Below, one piece after another: positions 1 to 6,870 of a stretch of DNA of 54,037 bases. A program made the translations under genes and the position numbers. The notes under the pieces were generated by a model. It made no database searches and was not told the origin of the DNA. It saw nothing but the letters and a program-made list of their open reading frames with translations. The stretch comes from Mycobacterium alsense (lineage in GTDB: Bacteria; Actinomycetota; Actinomycetes; Mycobacteriales; Mycobacteriaceae), in the NCBI RefSeq assembly GCF_002086635.1, contig NZ_MVHD01000040.1:1-54037 (forward strand). Reading direction: 5' to 3'. Within the stretch, counting starts at the first letter, position 1. Every line of letters begins with the position of its first letter.

Positions 1-485
1 GGAGCGTCGGGCGGAGGCGCGTCGGCGGGGGGCGGCGGCGCCAGCGGCCCACCGTTCAGCCAGGGTGCATCCAGCGGCGCGTCCATTCCCGCGGGCGTGG
101 GCGCGGGCACATCGCGCGGAGACGGGCCCGACAGCGGACCGCCACACACCGGCCAGGCGCCGCGGCCCTGGGTCGCCAGTACCCGCTCGGCGACGGCGAT
201 CTGTTGTTCCCTGGTCGCGAGTTCGGCCGACGGGGCGTATTGGCCACCGCCGTGGGAGGCCCAGGTGCTCGCGCTGAATTGCACGCCGCCGTGGTAGCCG
301 TTGCCGGTGTTGATGCCCCAGTTGCCGCCGGACTCGCAGCGGGCTACCTGGTCCCATTCGCCGTCGGTGGCCGCCGCCGCCTGGCCGGCCATGGCGATGC
401 TGCCGCCACCAAGGATCGCCCCGGTAAAGGCGATCTTGGCGACGCTGATGTTGGAAGTCGTGGGCTTGCGATGCCGTCCACTCAT
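1..485 (-). CDS. rpfA: Resuscitation-promoting factor RpfA, 5' part (cut by window edge)
   Basis: Secreted peptidoglycan hydrolase of the Rpf family, which cleaves cell-wall glycan and stimulates growth of dormant mycobacteria. The reading frame starts at ATG 485-483 and is still open at base 1, so the C-terminus is missing. Residues 1-39 look like a signal peptide (basic MSGRHRK start, hydrophobic core, AAA-AT cleavage region). The lysozyme-like Rpf domain follows, with the catalytic Glu at about residue 51 in CESGGNW and the paired Cys in WPVCG. After it begins a Pro/Ala/Asp-rich stretch (DAPLDAPWLNGGPLAPPPP), typical of the long RpfA tail. The only Shine-Dalgarno-like run (GAGAGAGGA, minus strand) lies about 15 bases before the ATG, unusually far. 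The gene sits behind a c-di-AMP riboswitch leader. Confidence 0.95.
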   Translation of the reverse strand, partial: MSGRHRKPTTSNISVAKIAFTGAILGGGSIAMAGQAAAATDGEWDQVARCESGGNWGINTGNGYHGGVQFSASTWASHGGGQYAPSAELATREQQIAVAERVLATQGRGAWPVCGGPLSGPSPRDVPAPTPAGMDAPLDAPWLNGGPLAPPPPADAPPPDA

Positions 486-510
486 ACGCGCCGAAATATT
501 CCTCTCTCGT

Positions 511-704
511 AACGCGCCTGCGAGGTCAGCTGTCGGGTTCGGGTTGGAGAGGCCACCCGGCCGACGTCGCACTCCGCGCGGGAGCCGGCGCCGGCTTCAC
601 CCCAAGGGGCCGCGAGCGGCCCCGGTCCGATCACGGTGGACCGGTGGGTCCCCCGTCTCCATCCAGTTGCGGTATCCCCCACCTATTGGATGGAGCTCGG
701 CGCG
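511..704 (-). promoter_or_regulatory. c-di-AMP (ydaO/yuaA-type) riboswitch in the rpfA leader
   Basis: Read on the minus strand, the leader contains in order the conserved ydaO blocks: P1 5' arm CGCGCC (704-699), P2 arms CTCCATCCA (695-687) and TGGATGGAG (665-657), GGGGGACCCA, two GC hairpins, TTGGGGTGAA, GGCCGGGTGGCC, AACCCGAACCCGACAGCTGA, and CCTCGCAGGCGCG closing P1 (518-513). These blocks align by eye with the B. subtilis ydaO and Thermoanaerobacter aptamers. This class binds cyclic di-AMP and in actinobacteria often precedes rpf cell-wall hydrolase genes. It lies only about 25 bases before the rpfA ATG, so control of translation initiation is plausible. No obvious U-tract terminator is visible. 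Confidence 0.9.
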
Positions 705-716
705 ATAGGTGGGGGA
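675..716 (-). repeat. Perfect 12-bp inverted repeat overlapping riboswitch P1/P2
   Basis: TCCCCCACCTAT at 675-686 is the exact reverse complement of ATAGGTGGGGGA at 705-716. In the RNA the 5' arm lies directly before P1, and the 3' arm lies in the loop of P2. Forming this stem would place the 5' arms of P1 and P2 in its loop, so it may compete with the riboswitch fold or form a pseudoknot with it. Confidence 0.75.
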
Positions 717-899
717 GGAACGCCATTCGGGAGCTTGGCGAGCCTCCGGTGACGCTAGCGGGTTCTGTTGGTCGCGTCACGTCCTGCGCTACCCGGCGTT
801 TCGCCGCCGGCCGTCTTCGAAACGCCCAGGAACGCACGGGATTTGCGCAGGTCGCAGCGCCCGATATCCGAGCGTGACTGCACCGTTATCGTTTCGTTA

Positions 900-915
900 C
901 GTGAGCTATTTCACA
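900..915 (-). promoter_or_regulatory. Candidate CRP (Rv3676-type) binding site upstream of rpfA
   Basis: On the minus strand the sequence is TGTGA-AATAGC-TCACG, matching the CRP consensus TGTGA-N6-TCACA at 9 of 10 positions. It lies just beyond the moaD2 stop and about 200 bases upstream of the riboswitch. M. tuberculosis rpfA is a known target of the CRP homolog Rv3676, which fits. The exact promoter is not resolved. Confidence 0.6.
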
Positions 916-918
916 GTT

Positions 919-1209
919 TCAGCCGCCGGCGAAGGGCGGCAGAACATCGATCGTGTCACCGGTTCGCAACGCTTTCGCCTCGTCGCGAACGGCGATCCCG
1001 TCGCACAGATAGGAGCAGCGGGTCAACACGGTCGCGAGCCGGGAACCGCGAACCCCGAGCCGCTCCACCAGCTGGGCCACCGTGGTGCCGGGACGCACCA
1101 CCAGCGTCTCCGATTCGGTTCCCGCGGCCGCCCGCGCGGCGGCGAAGTAGCGGATGGTCACCTGGATTCCCTCCGCTTCGACGGGAGCGTGACCCATCGG
1201 CTCAGCCAC
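919..1209 (-). CDS. moaD2: Molybdopterin synthase small subunit MoaD2
   Basis: Ubiquitin-like sulfur carrier of molybdopterin synthase; its C-terminal Gly-Gly is converted to a thiocarboxylate that donates sulfur to precursor Z. The protein ends in PPFAGG, the required di-glycine tail, and contains the MoaD core (VTIRYFAAARAAAG near residue 17 and GDTIDVLPPFAGG at the end). The frame opens at GTG 1209, overlapping the moaA2 stop by 8 bases; an internal ATG at 1197 is an alternative start, and neither has a clear Shine-Dalgarno, so coupled translation is likely. It is the last gene of the yccF-moaA2-moaD2 run. Confidence 0.93.
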   Translation of the reverse strand: MAEPMGHAPVEAEGIQVTIRYFAAARAAAGTESETLVVRPGTTVAQLVERLGVRGSRLATVLTRCSYLCDGIAVRDEAKALRTGDTIDVLPPFAGG

Positions 1210-2290
1210 CGATCGCGCTCATCGGGCGGGTGGGCTGGATGAAGTTGGGGTCGTTGATGCCGTGCCCGGCGGGCTTGCCCCACATTGCGACGCGCCACGC
1301 CGCCTCGATGGCGTCGTCGCCCGCGCCCCCGCGCAGGAGGCCGCGCAGGTCCGTCTCCTCGGTCGAGAACAGGCAGCTGCGAATTTGGCCGTCGGCGGTG
1401 AGGCGAGTGCGATCGCAGGACGAGCAGAAGGCGTGCGAGACCGACGCGATGACACCGACCTTTCCGCTCGGCGTGCCCGGGCCCGAGTCGACCAGCCACA
1501 GCTCCGCGGGAGCAGAACCGCGCGGCGCCGGGTCGGGCCGCAGCCGGAAGTGGGGGCGCAGCGCGGCCAGCACGTCGTCGGCCGTGAGCGCGGCGCCGCG
1601 GCGCCACGCGTGCCCGGCGTCCAGCGGCATCTGCTCGATGACCCGCAACTGGTAGCCGTGCTCGAGGCAGAACCGCAGCAGGCCGATGACGTCGTCGCGT
1701 CCGGTCGTGGGGTCGAGCACGGCGTTCACCTTGACCGGCGTCAAACCTGCCTCTTTCGCGGCCACCAGGCCGTCCAGCACATCGGCGAGCCGGTCGCGGC
1801 GCGTGATCGCCGCGAAGTGTTCGCGGTCGACGGTGTCCATCGACACGTTGACCCGGTCCAGGCCCGCCGCGGCGAGCGCGGCGGCCCGGCGAGCCAGCCC
1901 GACACCGTTGGTGGTCAGCGAGATCTCGGGCCGGGGCACCAGCGCGGCCGCGGCCGCGACCACCTCTTCGAGGTGGCGCGACAACAAGGGCTCGCCCCCG
2001 GTGAACCGCACGCTGGTGATGCCGAGGCGGGTGACCGCGATGCGCATCAGCCTGGCCAACTCGTCGGGGCCCAGCAGTTGTTCGCCCGGCAGCCAGTCCA
2101 GGCCTTCGGCCGGCATGCAATAGGTGCACCGCAGGTTGCAGCGGTCGGTCAGCGATACCCGCAGATCGGTGGCGACCCGCCCGTAGGTGTCCAGCAGGGG
2201 CCCGGAAACCGGCGCGGTCGATGTCTCGGACGCGGCGGCGCCGTCGGAGCGGGCGGGCATCGTCGGCAAACCCAACGCGGTCAGCGTCAT
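1202..2290 (-). CDS. moaA2: GTP 3',8-cyclase MoaA2 (radical SAM)
   Basis: Radical SAM enzyme that, with MoaC, converts GTP to cyclic pyranopterin monophosphate, the first step of molybdenum cofactor synthesis. The N-terminal cluster motif CNLRCTYC binds the SAM [4Fe-4S] cluster. A second C-terminal cluster is indicated by CSSCDRTRLTADG followed by IRSC. The protein ends in SAIGG, the Gly-Gly tail typical of MoaA. At 362 aa it has the usual family length. The chosen ATG at 2290 overlaps the upstream gene stop in an ATGA; a longer open frame upstream is only the antisense of that gene. Confidence 0.95.
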   Translation of the reverse strand: MTLTALGLPTMPARSDGAAASETSTAPVSGPLLDTYGRVATDLRVSLTDRCNLRCTYCMPAEGLDWLPGEQLLGPDELARLMRIAVTRLGITSVRFTGGEPLLSRHLEEVVAAAAALVPRPEISLTTNGVGLARRAAALAAAGLDRVNVSMDTVDREHFAAITRRDRLADVLDGLVAAKEAGLTPVKVNAVLDPTTGRDDVIGLLRFCLEHGYQLRVIEQMPLDAGHAWRRGAALTADDVLAALRPHFRLRPDPAPRGSAPAELWLVDSGPGTPSGKVGVIASVSHAFCSSCDRTRLTADGQIRSCLFSTEETDLRGLLRGGAGDDAIEAAWRVAMWGKPAGHGINDPNFIQPTRPMSAIGG

Positions 2291-2688
2291 GCGGGCACCG
2301 GGGCGGATCGGGGCGAGCCGACGGGGACAATCTCCTTGCCCAGCGGCATCAGCGAAACCGGGATCATTTTCAGGTTCGCCAGCGCCAGCGGGATGCCGAT
2401 GATCGTGATCGCCATCGTCGCCGCGCTCACCACGTGACCGATCGCCAACCACACCCCAAACAGCAGGACCCAGATGACGTTTCCGATCAGGGCGGGGGTG
2501 CCGGAAGTCCGCTTGTCGACGATCGTCCGGCCGAACGGCCACAACGCGTAGGAGGCGATGCGCAGCGATGCAAAGCCGAACGGGATGGTGATGATGAGCA
2601 GGAAACTGAGGAGCGCCGCCAGCAGGTACCCGGCGGCCATCCACAGGCCGCCGAACACGAGCCAGATGACGTTCAGGATCAGGCGCAT
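2287..2688 (-). CDS. YccF-domain membrane protein (Rv0870c-type)
   Basis: Small integral membrane protein of 133 aa carrying the YccF/DUF307 inner-membrane domain. The sequence is an internal duplication: two units each start with a hydrophobic helix beginning LNVIWLVFGG or IGNVIWVLLFG and end with a helix followed by a conserved Pro-Phe-Gly or Pro-Leu-Gly. Function is unknown. It is the first gene of a three-gene minus-strand run with moaA2 and moaD2, overlapping moaA2 by 4 bases (ATGA), but YccF proteins have no established link to molybdopterin synthesis. Confidence 0.88.
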   Translation of the reverse strand: MRLILNVIWLVFGGLWMAAGYLLAALLSFLLIITIPFGFASLRIASYALWPFGRTIVDKRTSGTPALIGNVIWVLLFGVWLAIGHVVSAATMAITIIGIPLALANLKMIPVSLMPLGKEIVPVGSPRSAPVPA

Positions 2689-2849
2689 ATCTCCTCCAGC
2701 GGTATTGCCAGACTACCGAGTAACGAGTTACGGGGGTGCTCGTCGGGCGCGCATCCGAGTAGGATCAGGATCCAACATGCGTCCTGCGCAGGCGGGACGC
2801 TTCTTGCGTCCTATCGTAGTGTGACCCATCAGACAAGCAGGTGAGACCA

Positions 2850-3257
2850 GTGCCGACCGGCAAGGTTAAGTGGTACGACGCCGAAAAGGGGTTCGGCTTC
2901 CTGTCGCAGGAGGACGGCGAGGACGTCTACGTCCGCTCGTCGGCGTTGCCGGCCGGGGTCGACGGGCTCAAATCGGGGCAGCGCGTCGAATTCGGCGTGG
3001 CGTCTGGCCGGCGTGGCCCGCAGGCGTTGAGTCTCAAGCTGATCGACCCGCCGCCCAGCCTCGCCAAGGCGCGCCGCGAGGCGGCCGTTGAGCACAAGCA
3101 CAGCCCGGACGAGCTGCACGGGATGGTCGAGGACATGATCACGCTGCTGGAGAGCGCCGTGCAGCCCGAGTTGCGCAAGGGCCGCTACCCGGACCGCAAG
3201 ACGGCGCGCCGGGTATCCGAGGTGGTCAAGGCGGTGGCGCGGGAGCTCGACTCCTAA
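2850..3257 (+). CDS. cspB: Cold-shock-domain protein CspB
   Basis: A 135-aa protein with an N-terminal cold-shock domain (GKVKWYDAEKGFGFL, with RNP1-type KGFGFL and a DVYVRSSAL segment in place of the usual VFVH) that binds single-stranded nucleic acid. The extra C-terminal half (about residues 70-135) is helical and charged, and makes it longer than the roughly 67-aa classical Csp. The GTG at 2850 is chosen because it gives the N-terminus PTGKVKWYD seen in M. tuberculosis Rv0871, with AGCAGGTGAG upstream. The intergenic region before it holds a short palindrome GTAAC-GA-GTTAC (2720-2731). Confidence 0.92.
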   Translation: MPTGKVKWYDAEKGFGFLSQEDGEDVYVRSSALPAGVDGLKSGQRVEFGVASGRRGPQALSLKLIDPPPSLAKARREAAVEHKHSPDELHGMVEDMITLLESAVQPELRKGRYPDRKTARRVSEVVKAVARELDS

Positions 3258-3370
3258 CCGAGCGGTGGCATCACCGACCACCGGTCATTTCGCTGCGATT
3301 CCGCCGTACTATGCGGCTAGGGACCGGGTATTCAAAGGCCTCGATCGGAATCGTTAGCGAGGAGGCGGCG

Positions 3371-5299
3371 ATGGCGCAGCAAGCGCAGGTCACTGAGGAG
3401 CAAGCGAGGGCTCTCGCCGAGGAATCGCGCGAAACCGGTTGGGACAAACCGTCATTTGCGAAGGAATTGTTCCTCGGTCATTTCCCGCTGGACCTCATCC
3501 ACCCGTTCCCCAAACCGCCGGAGTCCGACGAGGCGCGCGCGGGGGCCTTCCTCGGCAGGCTGCGGGATTTCCTCGAGACGGTCGACGGCAGCGCCATCGA
3601 GCGCGAGGCGATGATTCCCGACGAATACGTGAAGGGCCTGGCCGAACTGGGCTGCTTCGGCATGAAGATTCCCACCGAGTACGGCGGGCTGGGCATGTCG
3701 CAAGTCGTCTACAACCGGGCGCTGGTGATGGTCGCGTCGGTTCATCCCAGCCTCGGCGCGCTGCTGTCGGCTCATCAGTCGATCGGGGTACCCGAGCCGC
3801 TCAAGCTCGCCGGCAGCGACGAACAGAAGCGGAAGTTCTTGCCGCGCTGCGCCGCCGGCGCGATCTCGGCGTTTTTGCTCACCGAGCCGGACGTGGGCTC
3901 CGACCCGGCGCGGCTGGCCTCGACGGCGACGCCGGTCGAGGGTGACAAGGCCTACGAGCTCGAGGGCGTGAAGCTGTGGACCACCAACGGTGTGGTGGCC
4001 GAACTGCTGGTCGTCATGGCCCGCGTCCCCAAGGGCGACGGGCATCGCGGTGGCATCAGCGCGTTCGTCGTCGAGGCCGATTCGCCGGGGATCACCGTGG
4101 AGCGGCGCAACAAGTTCATGGGGCTGCGCGGCATCGAGAACGGCGTGACCAGGCTGCACCGGGTGCGGGTGCCCGCCGAGAACCTCATCGGCCGCGAGGG
4201 CGACGGCCTGAAGATCGCGCTGACCACCCTCAACGCCGGGCGGCTGTCCATCCCCGCGAGCGCGACCGGATCGGCGAAGTGGGCGCTGAAGATCGCCCGC
4301 GAATGGTCCGGCGAGCGGGTGCAGTGGGGCAAGCCGCTCGCCCAACACGAAGCGGTGGCGCACAAGATCTCGTTCATCACCGCGACTACGTATGCGCTTG
4401 ACTCGGTGCTCGAGCTGTCGGGTCAGATGGCCGACGAAGGCCGTAACGACATCAGGATCGAGGCGGCGCTGGCCAAACTGTGGTCCAGCGAAATGGCCTG
4501 CGTTGTCGCCGACGAGCTCTTGCAGATTCGCGGCGGACGGGGTTACGAGACCGCGGAGTCGTTGCAGGCGCGTGGGGAGCGGGCGGTGCCCACCGAGCAG
4601 GTGGCGCGCGACCTGCGGATCAACCGCATCTTCGAGGGGTCGAGCGAGATCATGAGGCTGCTCATCGCGCGGGAGGCGGTGGACGCCCACCTGGCCGCCG
4701 CGGGTGACCTCGCCAAGCCCGACGCGGGTTTGCGGCAGAAGGCGGCGGCCGCCGTGGGCGCGAGCGGGTTCTACGCAAAGTGGCTGCCCCAACTGGTATT
4801 CGGCGAAGGGCAGCGGCCCCGGGCCTACGGCGAGTTCGGCCCCCTGGCATCGCACCTGCGGTTCGTGGAACGCTCCACCCGCAAGCTGGCCCGCAACACC
4901 TTCTACGGGATGGCGCGCTGGCAGGCCAAGCTCGAGCAACGGCAGGGGTTCCTCGGGCGCATCGTCGACATCGGCGCCGAGCTGTTCGCGATGTCGGCGG
5001 CGTGCGTGCGCGCCGAGGGCCTACGCGCTGCGGACCCGGCCGTCGGTCAACAGGCGTACGAACTGGCCGAAGCGTTTTGCGAGCAAGCCACCCTGCGCGT
5101 CGAGGCCCTGTTCCAGGCCCTGTGGAGCAACACCGATAGCGGCGACGTTCGGTTGACCCGTGACGTGCTGGACGGCCGCTACACCTGGCTGGAGGACGGC
5201 ATCCTCGACCAATCGGAGGGCACGGGACCCTGGATCGTGCCTTGGGAGCCGGGGGAGTCGACGGAGCCCAACCTGGCTCGGCGGTTCCTGAGTTCCTAG
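3371..5299 (+). CDS. fadE10: Acyl-CoA dehydrogenase FadE10
   Basis: FAD-dependent acyl-CoA dehydrogenase of 642 aa, larger than the usual 380-400 aa; the extra C-terminal region (roughly residues 440-642) is shared with the long FadE10 type. Acyl-CoA dehydrogenase signatures include LTEPDVGSDPA (substrate/FAD binding), KLWTTNG, and QIRGGRGYE followed by RDLRINRIFEGSSEIMR. The start ATG 3371 has a strong GAGGAGGCGGCG ribosome site; an in-frame ATG 60 bases earlier lacks one. It probably acts in fatty-acid beta-oxidation; substrate length cannot be read from sequence. The convergent PE_PGRS15 gene present next to fadE10 in M. tuberculosis is missing: only 113 bases separate cspB and fadE10. Confidence 0.94.
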   Translation: MAQQAQVTEEQARALAEESRETGWDKPSFAKELFLGHFPLDLIHPFPKPPESDEARAGAFLGRLRDFLETVDGSAIEREAMIPDEYVKGLAELGCFGMKIPTEYGGLGMSQVVYNRALVMVASVHPSLGALLSAHQSIGVPEPLKLAGSDEQKRKFLPRCAAGAISAFLLTEPDVGSDPARLASTATPVEGDKAYELEGVKLWTTNGVVAELLVVMARVPKGDGHRGGISAFVVEADSPGITVERRNKFMGLRGIENGVTRLHRVRVPAENLIGREGDGLKIALTTLNAGRLSIPASATGSAKWALKIAREWSGERVQWGKPLAQHEAVAHKISFITATTYALDSVLELSGQMADEGRNDIRIEAALAKLWSSEMACVVADELLQIRGGRGYETAESLQARGERAVPTEQVARDLRINRIFEGSSEIMRLLIAREAVDAHLAAAGDLAKPDAGLRQKAAAAVGASGFYAKWLPQLVFGEGQRPRAYGEFGPLASHLRFVERSTRKLARNTFYGMARWQAKLEQRQGFLGRIVDIGAELFAMSAACVRAEGLRAADPAVGQQAYELAEAFCEQATLRVEALFQALWSNTDSGDVRLTRDVLDGRYTWLEDGILDQSEGTGPWIVPWEPGESTEPNLARRFLSS

Positions 5300-5345
5300 T
5301 TGCAGATCGATTCCTGGCCGCCGAATTGTGGGGTGAATTCAAAAC

Positions 5346-6350
5346 ATGGCCACCTATGTCGCCGGAGCGGGGGAGTTCACCCGCGACACCAACTACATCG
5401 CCACCCGGATCACCGCCGACGGACGCGACGGCTATCCCGTCGAGCCGGGCCGGTATCGGCTCATCGTGGCCCGCGCGTGCCCGTGGGCCAACCGCGCGAT
5501 CATCGTCCGGCGGTTGCTGGGCCTGGAAGACGTTCTCTCCATTGGGTTTTGCGGCCCCACCCACGACGAGCGCAGCTGGACGTTCGACCTCGACCCCGGC
5601 GGCGTCGACCCGGTGCTGAAGATTCCTCGGCTGCAGGACGCCTACTTCAGACGCTTCCCCGACTACCCCAAGGGCATCACGGTCCCCGCGATCGTCGACG
5701 TGCCGACCGGTGCGGTGGTCACCAACGATTTCGCGCAGATGACCCTGGACCTCTCCACCGAGTGGACCGCCTACCACCGTGAGGGCGCCCCTCAGCTGTA
5801 CCCCGAGCCGCTGCGCGCCGAGATCGACGAGGTGAGCAAGCGGATCTACACCGAGATCAACAACGGCGTCTACCGCTGCGGATTCGCCGGCACGCAGCAG
5901 GCCTACGAAGCGGCCTACGACCGCTTGTTCACCGCACTGGATTGGGTGAGCGACCGCCTGGCCGGCCGGCGATACCTGGTGGGCGACACCATCACCGAGG
6001 CCGACGTGCGGCTGTTCACCACCTTGGCCCGCTTCGACCCGGTGTACCACGGACACTTCAAATGCAACCGAAGCAAACTGTCCGAGATGCCCGTGCTGTG
6101 GGCCTACGCGCGAGACCTGTTCCAGACACCGGGTTTCGGCGACACCGTCGACTTCGTCCAGATCAAGCAGCACTACTACATCGTGCATGCCGACATCAAC
6201 CCCACCGGCATCGTGCCCAAGGGCCCGGACCTGTCCGGGTGGCTGACGCCGCACGGACGGGAAGCATTGGGCGGCCGGCCGTTCGGGGATGGGACACCGC
6301 CCGGGCCCCCGGTCGACGGCGAGCGGGTTCCCGCCGGTCACGGAGCCTGA
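5346..6350 (+). CDS. Glutathionyl-hydroquinone reductase-like protein (Xi-class GST, YqjG/ECM4)
   Basis: A 334-aa protein of the Xi-class glutathione transferase family, which reduces thiol-conjugated hydroquinones. Diagnostic features are the catalytic CPWA motif at Cys45 (RACPWANRA), a DFAQMTLD segment, EINNGVYRCGFAG, and the GST C-terminal helical domain with YLVGDTITEADVRLFTTL. Mycobacteria lack glutathione, so the physiological thiol may be mycothiol; that is inference. It lies 46 bases after fadE10 on the same strand. M. tuberculosis has a different gene (Rv0874c) here. The C-terminal 25 residues are Pro/Gly-rich and family-atypical. Confidence 0.88.
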   Translation: MATYVAGAGEFTRDTNYIATRITADGRDGYPVEPGRYRLIVARACPWANRAIIVRRLLGLEDVLSIGFCGPTHDERSWTFDLDPGGVDPVLKIPRLQDAYFRRFPDYPKGITVPAIVDVPTGAVVTNDFAQMTLDLSTEWTAYHREGAPQLYPEPLRAEIDEVSKRIYTEINNGVYRCGFAGTQQAYEAAYDRLFTALDWVSDRLAGRRYLVGDTITEADVRLFTTLARFDPVYHGHFKCNRSKLSEMPVLWAYARDLFQTPGFGDTVDFVQIKQHYYIVHADINPTGIVPKGPDLSGWLTPHGREALGGRPFGDGTPPGPPVDGERVPAGHGA

Positions 6351-6366
6351 TTTCTGCGCCGAACGG

Positions 6367-6870
6367 TCAGGAGGTCAGGCGCACCGACCACTCGGCGTGC
6401 GGGTAGGGCCGGACGGTCGGGGGGTCGCTGGGCCGGCTGGTGTCGACCACCAACGTCAGCAACTGCACGACGATGCCGGTCAACCGGCCGCGCTGCGCGT
6501 CGACCGAAGGGATCGTGACGGCGAGCCGGGTCCCCGGCCGGAAGATGGTTTCGGCGGTGTTGGCGGGATCCTCATACAGCTGCAGCAGCCGCCAGGGCGC
6601 CCGCGAGATGGCCTCGGGAACCGAGAGTTGCACCGGGTAGCGCGCGTTGAAGGGCAGCTCGCCCTGGGTCTCGGGGGTCTGGCAGTCGTTGAGGTTGAGC
6701 ACATCGCAGTACTGGTAGGGGCCCACCCGGATCAGGTGCCCGTGTGAATAGGCACTGATCTCGGGCCGCTGCGGACCGGGCGACCGCACCAGCAGCCACG
6801 TTCCGACCCCGGCCGCGACGGACGCCAACGCCACCACGGCCGCGACGAGCGCGACCACGCCACGTTTCAC
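6367..6870 (-). CDS. Membrane-anchored conserved protein (Rv0875c-type)
   Basis: A 167-aa protein with a single N-terminal hydrophobic segment (residues about 4-26, after MKRG) that is either an anchor or an uncleaved signal, followed by an extracytoplasmic domain. The domain contains YSHGHLIRVGPYQYC and NLNDCQTPETQGELPF, with two Cys that could form a disulfide, and ends in PHAEWSVRLTS. Function unknown. The GTG at 6870 overlaps the stop of the upstream MFS gene by four bases (GTGA), so the two are probably co-translated. Confidence 0.85.
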   Translation of the reverse strand: MKRGVVALVAAVVALASVAAGVGTWLLVRSPGPQRPEISAYSHGHLIRVGPYQYCDVLNLNDCQTPETQGELPFNARYPVQLSVPEAISRAPWRLLQLYEDPANTAETIFRPGTRLAVTIPSVDAQRGRLTGIVVQLLTLVVDTSRPSDPPTVRPYPHAEWSVRLTS

